From contig NZ_CP026681.1 in NCBI RefSeq assembly GCF_002949735.1, positions 3,162,001 to 3,226,000 on the forward strand: a stretch of DNA of 64,000 nt, written 5' to 3'. Origin of the DNA: Nostoc sp. 'Peltigera membranacea cyanobiont' N6. GTDB lineage: Bacteria > Cyanobacteriota > Cyanobacteriia > Cyanobacteriales > Nostocaceae. Both the position numbers and the translations under genes were made by a program. Numbering within the stretch: position 1 is the first letter of the stretch; each line of letters starts with the position of its first letter. Shown in pieces: positions 27,536 to 35,929 of this stretch. The notes under the pieces were generated by a model. It made no database searches. It had not been told where the DNA came from and worked only from the letters and a program-made list of their open reading frames with translations.

Positions 27536-27829
27536 GTGAATTTTAAGATTGTATTTTCAACCGAGGCTAGTACAGCACTAGCTAAACTACAACAAACAGA
27601 CTCTAAGAAGTACCAAAAAGTTTTAAAAACGCTGGGTTTAATGGAAACAAACCTAAGACACCCTAGTTTGAATACTCATAAATATGAATCTTTATCAGGG
27701 CCTAATGATGGAGAAGAAATTTTTGAAGCTTATGTAGAAAACAAAACACCTGCTGCTTTTGGAGTTTTTTGGTATTACGGATTTGAGCAAGGAGTTATAA
27801 CCATCCTAACTATTACACCTCATCCTTAA
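27536..27829 (+). CDS. RelE/ParE-like toxin
   Basis: A 97-residue protein with the ParE/RelE-type architecture: FKIVFSTEASTALAKLQ opening strand-helix, KYQKVLKTLGLMETNLRHPSL, a LSGPNDGEEIFEAYV core and a closing VITILTITPHP strand. It would be either a gyrase poison or a ribosome-dependent RNase; which cannot be settled. The start is GTG at 27536, only 17 bp after the MITE, so its original leader is replaced by element sequence. It is the toxin half of the broken-up pair with the 26983 gene. Confidence 0.75.
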   Translation: MNFKIVFSTEASTALAKLQQTDSKKYQKVLKTLGLMETNLRHPSLNTHKYESLSGPNDGEEIFEAYVENKTPAAFGVFWYYGFEQGVITILTITPHP

Positions 27830-27893
27830 TGACACCATTGCAACTTAGTGTTAGCGGTAGATATGGCATCTTATTTTTACAAATAACTTATTT

Positions 27894-28988
27894 CTATACT
27901 GATTCCTCTGAGAACAATTCTGATGGCACTTCACTTTCAACTACATTCTCAGAATCACTAGATTTAGAAAACCCATCTGCTGCATCTTTAATAAAACCAG
28001 CAACAGGTACCGCGATTAGCAAACCTAAGACTCCAGCGACATTGGTTCCTACAAGTAAAGCGATTAACACCCAGATTGGTCTAAGTCCAGTAAATCTGCC
28101 TAAAAGCCGTGGTGCGATCGCCTGATCGATTAACTGATCAATGACAACAGCTACTGCAAAAACCTTTACTGCTAGCCAAAAGTCATGTGTGGCTATTAAA
28201 AAAGTGATTACAACAAGACTGACGACATCACCAAAAGGAATTAAGCTCAAAAGCCCAACTCCCAAGCCAAAGAGTAAAGCAAACTGGACTTGAAAACCTA
28301 AAAACAATAATGTTATTGAAACTCCCATCAATAAAGCCAATGTTACCTGCCCAATCAAATAATTTTGGAAGTTTTGCTGAATAGACTGGCTTACCTGTTG
28401 AGTAAATTTCCCTGGTAACTTCTTAAATATTCCCTCCCAAATTCTTGGCCCATCTAACAAGAGATAAAAAGTCAGCACTACTATGATTAATGAATCAGAA
28501 ACACTATCAATCGTGTCTATAATAATGCTTAAAAGTTTATCCGTAACGAACTCTAATTCATTAGGTAGTTGATCGGTTACTTGTGCTAATAGCTGACTTA
28601 AATTCAGATTTAATTTGTGCCTAAAGAACCAATCATTTAAAACTTGAAGTTTTTCTTCACTAGAATCAATCCATTGGGGGAAGACTTTAACCATTTCATT
28701 AAATTGCTCTAATACAATGGGTACTAAAGTGATACCTAGAGCAATGACAATTATCAATGCTGATATAAAAACTAATGATACTGCATAGCCACGTTTCACT
28801 CCTCGTTTTTGGAGAATGGCAACGGGATAGTTTAAAACGAATGCAAGCAAAGTAGCTAAAACAAGAATGGTGACAACAGGTTGAATATTTTTAATCAGCA
28901 AAAATGCTAGCCAACCATTGAGAAAGACTAGAGGAAATAGCAGCGTAAAAATTAACCATTTAAGTAGTTGATTGAGTGAAAAATTCAT
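27894..28988 (-). CDS. AI-2E family transporter (permease), copy 1
   Basis: A 364-residue polytopic membrane protein of PF01594. It has an N-terminal pair of helices with LLAFVLNYPV, a central amphipathic section (about 70-150) and a C-terminal bundle with SLIPFGDVVSL and APRLLGRFTGLRPIWVLIALLVG. The family includes AI-2 exporters, Na+/H+ antiporters and permeases of unknown cargo, so no substrate is assigned. A paralogue of equal length lies at 50528-51622. It converges with the toxin gene and has an STRR tract upstream. Confidence 0.88.
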   Translation of the reverse strand: MNFSLNQLLKWLIFTLLFPLVFLNGWLAFLLIKNIQPVVTILVLATLLAFVLNYPVAILQKRGVKRGYAVSLVFISALIIVIALGITLVPIVLEQFNEMVKVFPQWIDSSEEKLQVLNDWFFRHKLNLNLSQLLAQVTDQLPNELEFVTDKLLSIIIDTIDSVSDSLIIVVLTFYLLLDGPRIWEGIFKKLPGKFTQQVSQSIQQNFQNYLIGQVTLALLMGVSITLLFLGFQVQFALLFGLGVGLLSLIPFGDVVSLVVITFLIATHDFWLAVKVFAVAVVIDQLIDQAIAPRLLGRFTGLRPIWVLIALLVGTNVAGVLGLLIAVPVAGFIKDAADGFSKSSDSENVVESEVPSELFSEESV

Positions 28989-29060
28989 AATAAATTTAAA
29001 ACTAAAATTCTTCTAGTTACTACATTTAACTGGGAAAATATACTCAACGGTAAAAAATCT

Positions 29061-29104
29061 TCCCAATTCCCAATTCCCAATTCCCAATTCCCAATTCCCA
29101 ATTT
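29061..29104. repeat. CCCAATT heptamer tandem repeat
   Basis: About six perfect CCCAATT units immediately 3' of the UMP synthase stop codon and 70 bp upstream of the AI-2E gene. Confidence 0.9.
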
Positions 29105-30538
29105 CTAACTTTCAGCAAAAGCTAAAAATTGATCCTCATTTATTCGTCCTGCTTGATAGAGAGTATTAGTAATTTCCGAAATAGTTAAAACTGCATGGCT
29201 GCGATAACCATTTTGCTGTAACCTATCTTTCACACCTTGTTCATGATCGATAAGTACCACAATATCATTAACATTTAATCCTGCTGATTCTAACTTTCCT
29301 GCGCCTTCCATAACACTTTTACCACTGATGAGAATATCGTCAACTACCACAACTGTTTCACCAGGATGAAAGTGACCCTCAATAACTCTCCGCGTTCCGT
29401 GGGCCTTTACCTCTTTACGGGGGAAAATCATTGGACAATGAAGGCGCAAAGCTAAACCAGTCGCGGTAGGCAAAGAACCATAGGGAATACCTGCTAACCT
29501 ATCAAAATTGAGATTCTTCAAAATATCCTCATAAGCTGTGAGAACTTGATTAAAAACTTGAGGATTAGAAATAATTTTGCGTAAGTCGATGTAATAAGGG
29601 AATATCGCTCCTGATGCTTGGACAAAGCTGCCAAACATAATACAGTCAATGTCATAAAGTTGTAAAATCAAATCCTGGTAGGGGTGCTGATTTAGGAAAC
29701 AAACATCAGGAAACCACACAGAACATGTAGAATTTTCGTGAATAATTTCAGTTTTTAGTTGATTAATTTCAGCGCGTAGAGACTTGACTTCCTCAGATAA
29801 TTGTGTATTTGCCAACATATCTTGAGGAACAGGAATTAGCAAACCATCACCGTTAGTATTCAAGCCCGCTTCTAAAATTTGCTTTAGGTTTAACCCCTCT
29901 GCCCAGATACTACGTGCCATAATAATTCGTTCAGGTGCGATCGCTCGAATAAGTGCTAAAACTTCAGGATTTGTAGTTCCCACTTCCAAACCCAATTGTT
30001 CTGGAGTTCCCCAGGTTTTTGATTCTTTCACCACCTGTAAATAAAGGGGTGAATCGTTTGTAGGATATTGCTGTAGAGCTTCTGCACCTGGATTAGAAGT
30101 ACAACATAAAATAAACACTGCTTTATCAGGATAGACCAAAAAAGGTGCGACATGATCTTGTCCTGTATAGGGACTAAGAGTGATTGCATCTAAATGCCAT
30201 TCTGTAAACACAGTTTTGGCAAAAATGGTACTAGTATTTAAGTCACTATGTTTGGCATCTAAAATAACTGGTATGTGCGCTGGAATAGCTGCTAAAGTTT
30301 TGTACAGCAATTCTAAACCGGGAATACCTAACGCTTCGTAGAAGCCAAGTGTCGGTTTATAAGCACAAACGTAATCAGAGGTTTCCGCAATAATGAATTG
30401 TAACCATTTCTCCAAACCAGCGATGAGTTCCTCAGATTCATAACGCACAGGCATCATCTCTGGATTTGGATCGAGTCCTACAAATAGTAAGCTTTGATTT
30501 TGTAAGATATTACGATTCAATTTATCAAAAAAGTTCAT
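29105..30538 (-). CDS. pyrF/pyrE: bifunctional OMP decarboxylase / orotate phosphoribosyltransferase (UMP synthase)
   Basis: A 477-residue fusion for the last two steps of UMP synthesis. Residues 1-270 are an OMP decarboxylase (LLFVGLDPNPEMMP; catalytic block DAKHSDLN with D94, K96, D99). Residues about 280-477 are an orotate phosphoribosyltransferase, with the PRPP motif VVVVDDILISGKS near residue 400. The order is PyrF then PyrE, the reverse of animal and plant UMP synthases; the arrangement is known in cyanobacteria. The start is ATG (MNFFDKL). It is probably its own unit, flanked on both sides by STRR tracts. Confidence 0.93.
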   Translation of the reverse strand: MNFFDKLNRNILQNQSLLFVGLDPNPEMMPVRYESEELIAGLEKWLQFIIAETSDYVCAYKPTLGFYEALGIPGLELLYKTLAAIPAHIPVILDAKHSDLNTSTIFAKTVFTEWHLDAITLSPYTGQDHVAPFLVYPDKAVFILCCTSNPGAEALQQYPTNDSPLYLQVVKESKTWGTPEQLGLEVGTTNPEVLALIRAIAPERIIMARSIWAEGLNLKQILEAGLNTNGDGLLIPVPQDMLANTQLSEEVKSLRAEINQLKTEIIHENSTCSVWFPDVCFLNQHPYQDLILQLYDIDCIMFGSFVQASGAIFPYYIDLRKIISNPQVFNQVLTAYEDILKNLNFDRLAGIPYGSLPTATGLALRLHCPMIFPRKEVKAHGTRRVIEGHFHPGETVVVVDDILISGKSVMEGAGKLESAGLNVNDIVVLIDHEQGVKDRLQQNGYRSHAVLTISEITNTLYQAGRINEDQFLAFAES

Positions 30539-30560
30539 ATTTTTTTAAAGAGTCATTAGT

Positions 30561-30596
30561 TATTTGTCATTTGTCATTTGTCATTTGTCATTTGTT
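30561..30596. repeat. TCATTTG heptamer tandem repeat
   Basis: About five copies of the 7-mer catttgt immediately upstream of the UMP synthase start. This is another STRR sequence variant. Confidence 0.9.
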
Positions 30597-30633
30597 CTCG
30601 CGTTTTCTTATCTCCATGACCAGAGTTTGTTTA

Positions 30634-31227
30634 CTAAAACATTGATTCTGTTAATTCAGTACCACCAGCTTTTTGCCCTAATTGATAGTGAATCACTGCA
30701 AATAAGATAACCATTGGCACTGACGCAAAGTGAACAATTCGCAATGCTTGCCAATTGCCAAACAAATCCACAATCCAGGGAAATTGAGCAGGTTTATACA
30801 TTCCTATTCCTGTAAATAACGCCAGTAGCAAGATAGGAATAATTGCTGTATAAGCAATCCGATGCCAAGCATAAATTAGGCGTTTGGAATTGTGACTTTT
30901 TTGTAATGCTTTGAGGTCATTTGCACCTACAAACCGATGTCGCCAGCGTCGGGTAAATAAAACATAAATTCCATACCATAAAAGATTTAGCGAGAAGAAC
31001 CACATTGCGGCAAAATGCCAGTGTCTCCCCCCTGCTAGCCAACCTCCTAAAGTAAATATCGGAGGAATGTGCAAACCTGCACGTCCACCAAAAACAGGGT
31101 TGGCGTTGTAAATTTGTAGTCCACTGGTGAGCATGATAAATAGACTAATGATGTTACACCAGTGGAAAATTCTGGCTGCGATCGCTTGAGTTGGAGGCTT
31201 TCGAGTTTGAGAGGGGGTCAAAGTCAT
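30634..31227 (-). CDS. b-type cytochrome (cytochrome b/b6 domain) membrane protein
   Basis: A 197-residue membrane protein of the cytochrome b561/thiosulfate-reductase-subunit type. About four hydrophobic helices carry histidines suited to haem ligation (RIFHWCNI, RHWHFAAMWFF, AWHRIAY, RIVHFASV, VIHYQLG). Such subunits usually anchor a molybdopterin oxidoreductase or hydrogenase, but no partner lies nearby here. I start at the ATG at 31227 (MTLTPSQ); an upstream GTG at 31305 would add 26 residues unlike the family. The kinase gene upstream on the same strand is 384 bp away. Confidence 0.8.
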   Translation of the reverse strand: MTLTPSQTRKPPTQAIAARIFHWCNIISLFIMLTSGLQIYNANPVFGGRAGLHIPPIFTLGGWLAGGRHWHFAAMWFFSLNLLWYGIYVLFTRRWRHRFVGANDLKALQKSHNSKRLIYAWHRIAYTAIIPILLLALFTGIGMYKPAQFPWIVDLFGNWQALRIVHFASVPMVILFAVIHYQLGQKAGGTELTESMF

Positions 31228-31440
31228 AGATTTTGACTGATAAAATTTGCTGTTTATCTGTCTTGGGTAAGTGGCCAAGCAAGTTTGCGGGTGGGTATTA
31301 CTCACCTTTACTTTTTCATCCCATGATTCAGTATTTTGACATTGATGGTCTACATCTGCTGTTTTAACTGTCAGTTTAGGTAGGCTGAAGCGTTTTTCAT
31401 GGGTTCAACCATTGCAGGAGTATACGCCGATCGCTAGTGC

Positions 31441-31470
31441 AATGCCTAACGGCGGGCTACGCCTACGCGG
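31441..31470. repeat. palindromic repeat, intergenic
   Basis: aatgcctaacggcgggctac continuing to gcctacgcgg, upstream of the cytochrome gene. Confidence 0.7.
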
Positions 31471-31611
31471 TGATTGTCGTAGAAAGTGTACTGATGGCTT
31501 GTGCTGTAATTTAGGCGTTCAGAAGACAAAACCAAATTTATCGACCTGCATTGTGAATGTGGCGATCGCCTGACTTCCAAAAATTAACGCCTCTTACCCA
31601 AGGCTAATTAC

Positions 31612-33162
31612 TTAGAAGCTGGCGTGTTGTCTAATAGCGGCATAGTGTCTTGCTGTTGTGTTCATCTCAATGACCAATTCTGTACCTTGACCTAATTGAG
31701 AATTACACTTAAGTTTACCCTGATGTTTTTCAACTATAATTTCCCGACTAATTGATAGTCCCAATCCCTTACCTTTACCTACTGGTTTGGTGGTAAAAAA
31801 TGGTTCAAATATCTGTCTTTGGATATGGGGAAGTATGCCTTTACCATTGTCAGAAATGTGAATGATAACTCTGTGTTTTTTTTCTACTCGTTTGTCATTT
31901 ACCCAAAGTTCATTACTATTGACTAATGACAAATGATTTTTAACAACTTCTGTATGAATAAAAATTTTAGGAGTAAAGGAATAATCATGTTTCATCCTTT
32001 CTTCTAAAGCATCAATAGCATTAGTTAAGATGTTCATGAATACCTGATTTAAATCGCCAGGGTAACACTCGATTAATGGCAATTCGCCAAAGTCTTTAAT
32101 TACTTCAATCCTAGCTCGATCGGGCTTTTCTTTCAGCCGATGCTGCAAAATTCTCAGAACACTATCAAGTCCTTCATGCAAGTCAACCTTTTTCATTTGA
32201 CCTTCGTCAGAGGTTGAAAAATTCCGCAAGGCGAAAACAATTTCTTTGACGCGCTCAGATCCGGCTCGCATTGACCACAGCAATTTCAAAAAGTCTGTCT
32301 TTACGAAACCAAGGTCGAGGCGTTGCAGATGTAAGGCTATGACTGGTGTCGGTGTGGGATAGTAATGTTGGTAAAGTTCAATGATTCTGATTAAATCTTC
32401 AGCATATTGACTGGCAGGATGGAGATTGCCGTAGATGAAACTAACGGGGTTGTTAATTTCGTTAGCCATATCCGCCACCAGTTGACCGAGGTTAGCCATT
32501 TTCTGGTTCTGCAATAACTGCTTTTGAGTATATTTGAGTTCTTCGAGGGTAGTTTCTAGCTGCTGTGATTTTTCTTTAACTTGGTCTTCGATAGATTGGC
32601 GTTGAGTAATTTCTTTTTGGAGTTGTTCAAATAGTTGGTATTGTTGAGTAGCGTAGGCGCAGCCCGTCGTAGACATCGCCTTATCGTGACTAATATCCTT
32701 GTGCGTCCCTGCCATCCGTAGTGGTTTACCGGATTCATCCCACTGAAATACTTTGCCACAAGCCAAAATCCATTTCCATTCGCCGGATTTAGTCAACATT
32801 CGCAATTCGACTTCAAACACAGGTGTGAATCCTTCCAGATAATCGTGCAACACCTGGTGAATTCTTGGTAAATCTTGTGGATGTACAAGTCGCTCAAAGG
32901 ATTTATGCTCATGAGCAATTTCGTCTACTCCATAGCCCAGGATGCCCTTCCACTGGGGATCGTAATAGGTTTTATTGGTTATGAGATTCCAATCCCACAA
33001 CCCCAAGCCACTGGCTATTAATGCCATTTGCAAAGCGGCTTGTGAGCATTGACAAGGATCTAAATTTTCTGGAGATAAGTCTTTTGATTCTGGGAAACTC
33101 TCGGAATCTTGCACTAAAAATGGAGCTTCCGGTTCATGGGTAGCGGGTTTTTCGATATGCAT
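31612..33162 (-). CDS. PAS sensor histidine kinase lacking the acceptor His
   Basis: A 516-residue soluble signalling protein. A PAS/PAC domain (about 40-160: ASGLGLWDWNLITNKTYYDPQW, GTHKDISHD) and a coiled coil (about 175-215) lead to the His-box region. Where this family has AHEINNP, this protein reads MANEINNP: Asn234 replaces the phosphorylatable His. The ATPase domain is intact (NAIDALEE, DNGKGI, FFTTKPVGKGKGLGLS), so it may act as an adaptor or allosteric partner rather than an autokinase. A palindromic repeat at 32647-32681 encodes AMSTTGCAYAT just after the PAS domain. Start MHIEKPA. Confidence 0.88.
   Translation of the reverse strand: MHIEKPATHEPEAPFLVQDSESFPESKDLSPENLDPCQCSQAALQMALIASGLGLWDWNLITNKTYYDPQWKGILGYGVDEIAHEHKSFERLVHPQDLPRIHQVLHDYLEGFTPVFEVELRMLTKSGEWKWILACGKVFQWDESGKPLRMAGTHKDISHDKAMSTTGCAYATQQYQLFEQLQKEITQRQSIEDQVKEKSQQLETTLEELKYTQKQLLQNQKMANLGQLVADMANEINNPVSFIYGNLHPASQYAEDLIRIIELYQHYYPTPTPVIALHLQRLDLGFVKTDFLKLLWSMRAGSERVKEIVFALRNFSTSDEGQMKKVDLHEGLDSVLRILQHRLKEKPDRARIEVIKDFGELPLIECYPGDLNQVFMNILTNAIDALEERMKHDYSFTPKIFIHTEVVKNHLSLVNSNELWVNDKRVEKKHRVIIHISDNGKGILPHIQRQIFEPFFTTKPVGKGKGLGLSISREIIVEKHQGKLKCNSQLGQGTELVIEMNTTARHYAAIRQHASF
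32647..32681. repeat. palindromic repeat in frame within the kinase gene
   Basis: agtagcgtaggcgcagcccg continuing to tagacatcgcc, inverted relative to most copies. It encodes about 11 residues between the PAS domain and the coiled coil. Confidence 0.75.
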
Positions 33163-33487
33163 AGCTGCTGGTACGGTGAGGAAGATATCCTGTAGCTCTC
33201 TCTCTACGCTGTCTTAGCACCCTGACGATAGAGTTATAGATAAATCGTCTAGTTGGTTGATTGGGCTGTAACTTCGGTCAGAGATATATCAGCCCAGATT
33301 GTCAATTTGGATGGAATTTAGAAAAAGGTAAACGGACTAATGTAACCTCTGTTGCGATCGCTGCGGCCATTTTTTCTAAAAAATAGCTACATTGTGTGCA
33401 TCTACATTCTAAGATATGTCTAAAAAAAGTAGTTAGAATCACATAAAATCACCTCAAAAGCATTAAGTCATTAACGCTACAAATTAT

Positions 33488-33652
33488 GTGAAATTAGAGC
33501 CAGTATTGGCGTGTAAATTACAAGATATGGGACTAATTCATTTAGAAGGCGATCGCAGTACTTCTGCGTGTGAATTATATCGGTTATATTTCCGACAATA
33601 TCTGAAAAAAAGTGAGAGTTTAAATAGTAATCGTGTTGAACAGTTGTTTTAA
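33488..33652 (+). pseudogene. relic of an AAA-like domain protein
   Basis: A 54-codon open piece reading VKLEPVLACKLQDMGLIHLE, then CELYRLYFRQYL. It matches the end of the AAA-like (PF14516) domain of large cyanobacterial signalling ATPases. No upstream part remains. Confidence 0.5.
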
Positions 33653-33687
33653 CATAAAATTAAACTGGTAGCATAACGCAAGATTTC

Positions 33688-33859
33688 ATGGCCATAAAGT
33701 TTATTCTGAGCGACTATGTTGACCGAGCGATGTCTGGCGACAAGCCGCTTTGCGTCTACGCCCAGGCAATTTATGACAGAGGATGAATTACGCTCAATGC
33801 TGGAAGACTGGATTTTACTTGGGTTAAAGCTGGGACATTCTCTACCAGTAATACCTTAA
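33688..33859 (+). pseudogene. hicB-type antitoxin relic interrupted by a palindromic repeat
   Basis: The first part reads MAIKFILSDYVDRAM, the start of cyanobacterial HicB-like proteins, then runs into a palindromic repeat (33727-33762) and stops. From 33773 another frame gives MTEDELRSMLEDWILLGLKL and GHSLPVIP, the usual HicB C-terminal helix. The middle of the domain is missing, and no hicA partner is visible. Confidence 0.6.
33727..33762. repeat. palindromic repeat inside the hicB relic
   Basis: gcgatgtctggcgacaagcc continuing to gcgtctacgccc; the longer variant of the family. Confidence 0.7.
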
Positions 33860-33945
33860 AGATTTGCTGAGAAGCGATCGCTCTTGATGTAGTTTAATCA
33901 GTTTTAGGAGAGGGATCAGTCTTAGAAAACGAACGGTTGAATTCA

Positions 33946-33976
33946 GGCGATGCCTGCGGCGGGCTACGCCTACGCA
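33946..33976. repeat. palindromic repeat, consensus-like copy
   Basis: ggcgatgcctgcggcgggct continuing to acgcctacgca. It is nearly identical to the copy at 34036. Confidence 0.75.
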
Positions 33977-34028
33977 AATCTAACTTTTAACATGGTACGC
34001 TTTGCACAAAACTTGCCTATTCTGGATT

Positions 34029-34485
34029 TTAAGGGAGGCGATGCCTGCGGCGGGCTTCGCCTACCCCCAAATATGCCAAATTTCCACGCACAGTAACAGT
34101 ATTAGGATGATTTGCACCTAACCGAGGCTCTAAAATATCTAATGCTTGCATATACAACGGTTCGGCTTCGCTGTATCTGCCTTGGCCCGCATTTCTCACA
34201 AGCGATGCGATCACTATTACCGAAACCTTTATCGGGCTTAGATTTTGAGCGTTTTAGACACTGCACGAATCACAGCAGTATGTGAACGGGGTATTTTATC
34301 TCAAGTCTAACTGGCATAAACGTTTTGGGCTGTCGTTTAAATCTTTGTGAGAAATCCGGGCTTGGGAGTCGTAGAGTAAGGCTAGGTTGTTGAGACTTTG
34401 TGCGACATCTGGATGTTCTTCACCCAGCAGCTTGCGCCAGAGTGCCAAAGCTTGGATCAAACTGTCTATTTCGGAAATATATCAC
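34029..34485 (-). pseudogene. TPR (kinesin-light-chain type) protein relic
   Basis: Two separate fragments read on the minus strand. The first, at about 34485-34340, gives ALALWRKLLGEEHPDVAQSL and NNLALLYDSQ. The second, at 34214-34029, gives GRYSEAEPLYMQALDILEPR and LGANHPNTVTVRGNLA. Both are classic 42-residue TPR units of NB-ARC/TPR proteins. Stops lie between them, and the second ends in a palindromic repeat (34036-34065). Confidence 0.65.
34036..34065. repeat. palindromic repeat, consensus-like copy
   Basis: aggcgatgcctgcggcgggc continuing to ttcgcctacc, about 60 bp from the previous copy. It is read in frame at the end of the TPR relic (VGEARRRHR). Confidence 0.7.
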
Positions 34486-34689
34486 ACACATTTAGCAATT
34501 ATCTTCATATCCCGCCTTACAATTTATTGCAAAGCTAATAGCCCAAGTCCACTCAAGTGGACTCAAACCTTTTCTCAGTCTTCTTTAGAAGACTTTAGCT
34601 ATTAGCCATAGGTTTCTAATCTATGGCGGGTGATGCAACAGATGCAATATCTCAGACTTACGGACTTGAGTTTAATAAATTTTAGGTAA

Positions 34690-34720
34690 GCAATGTATCC
34701 GACGACCTACGCCTACGTCT
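34690..34720. repeat. degenerate palindromic repeat
   Basis: gcaatgtatccgacgaccta continuing to cgcctacgtc. It directly precedes the minisatellite. Confidence 0.5.
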
Positions 34721-34734
34721 TTACAACACCATTA

Positions 34735-34902
34735 TTCGACCTCTGAACTCGGAGGTTCGACCTTTTTACTCGGAGATTCGACCTTTTTACTCGGAGATTC
34801 GACCTTTTTACTCGGAGGTTCGACCTTTTTACTCGGAGGTTCGACCTTTTTACTCGGAAGTTCGACCTTTTAGCTCGGAAGTTCGACCTTTTAACTCAAA
34901 AC
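34735..34902. repeat. 21-bp minisatellite, eight units
   Basis: Units of the type ttcgacctttttactcggag begin at 34735, 34756, 34777, 34798, 34819, 34840, 34861 and 34882, a strict 21-bp period with a few substitutions. On the minus strand the middle units read as a heptad repeat (KVEPPSK), but stops interrupt both ends and no start codon is evident. Confidence 0.9.
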
Positions 34903-34961
34903 TCCGAGATAAAAGCTTGAACGTTGAGGCTAAGAACCTGAATTTTACTACTTTGAGGTGA

Positions 34962-34992
34962 AGCAATGCCTGAGTTTAGCTACACCTACGCA
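34962..34992. repeat. degenerate palindromic repeat
   Basis: aagcaatgcctgagtttagc continuing to tacacctacgc; a decayed copy just after the minisatellite. Confidence 0.5.
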
Positions 34993-35162
34993 AAAAATTG
35001 CTGGAACCACAGGAGATAGAGGCGGATGATTTGAAGGAATAAGCGGTAAAAGTGACATTTTGCACTGTAACAAACCCTTACTCCCAGCCCCACTCCTTAC
35101 AATGGAAAAGGGTTTTATTCATTTTCCTTCTTGAGGGAATCTCAAACTCAACACACCAACTG

Positions 35163-35855
35163 ATGCAATTTGATACCCAACTGCTACCACGCATTAATGC
35201 CACATCCAAGAGAGAAAATGGTAAACAATATTATGTAGATGCCAAGGGAAATCGCTTCCCTAGCGTGACTACAATACTTAATGCCACCAAATCACAAGCA
35301 GACAGAGATAGATTATTAAACTGGAAAGCGCGTGTTGGGACAGAAGAAGCTACCCGCATTACTACATCTGCTAGTCGTCGGGGAACCCAAACACACAAAC
35401 AAATTGAGCGCTACCTCCTTGGACAAAACCCTGTTTGTCCCGAAGCGAGTCGCCCTTATTGGGAGAGTATCAAGCCAGTTTTACAAGAAATCGACACAGT
35501 TAGACTCGTAGAAGGCTCAGTTTTCCATCATGATTTGAGCTATTCTGGCAAAGTTGATTGTATTGCCAGCTATCAAGGTATTCCCTGTATTTGCGAGTGG
35601 AAAACAGCAGACAAACCCAAAGGCTCAATTGAGCATTTATATGAACATCCACTGCAACTTACGGCATACATAGGAGCAGCCAATGAGTATTATCGAGATT
35701 ATGGCATTCAGCTAAAGCACGCTCTTTTGGTAGTAGCGATTCCAGAAATGCCAGCAGAGGTATTTTGGTTTGAATCAGCACTCATCAAAGATTACTGGGA
35801 GCAGTGGGAAAAAAGAGTTGCTGAATATCGGGAACGCAAAAGTATTTGGGGTTAG
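35163..35855 (+). CDS. PD-(D/E)XK exonuclease, MGME1-like
   Basis: A 230-residue predicted single-strand DNA exonuclease related to mitochondrial MGME1 and RecB/Cas4-type nucleases. The catalytic pattern is clear: D132 in SGKVDCI, and E145-x-K147 in CEWKTADK. A motif IV-like LQLTAYIGAANEYY follows, and an upstream RGTQTHKQIERYL helix corresponds to the His-containing motif I. I start at ATG 35163 (MQFDTQ); the frame is open back to 35052, but those residues are not family-like. No Cas genes or recombination partners adjoin, so it looks like a stand-alone DNA maintenance enzyme. Confidence 0.85.
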   Translation: MQFDTQLLPRINATSKRENGKQYYVDAKGNRFPSVTTILNATKSQADRDRLLNWKARVGTEEATRITTSASRRGTQTHKQIERYLLGQNPVCPEASRPYWESIKPVLQEIDTVRLVEGSVFHHDLSYSGKVDCIASYQGIPCICEWKTADKPKGSIEHLYEHPLQLTAYIGAANEYYRDYGIQLKHALLVVAIPEMPAEVFWFESALIKDYWEQWEKRVAEYRERKSIWG

Positions 35856-35929
35856 TCAATGGCATTGCAGAGAAGTTTTTAGCAGATATGAAAATTTCCC
35901 GATTTAGAGTTAGAGGCAATTATTAGTAA

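Larger units (their letters stand above)
33163..35162. other. 2-kb gene graveyard rich in repeats
   Basis: No intact gene. It contains relics of an AAA-like protein, a HicB antitoxin and a TPR protein, five palindromic repeat copies and a 21-bp minisatellite, each listed separately. Confidence 0.7.

Noticed and set aside
34735..34902. Possible CRISPR array
   Set aside because: The units are contiguous with a 21-bp period and no unique spacers, so it is a minisatellite. No cas genes occur in the window.
35052..35162. N-terminal extension of the MGME1-like nuclease
   Set aside because: The added 37 residues (FCTVTNPYSQPHSLQWKRVL...) do not resemble the family and lack a ribosome site; the ATG at 35163 is a better start.
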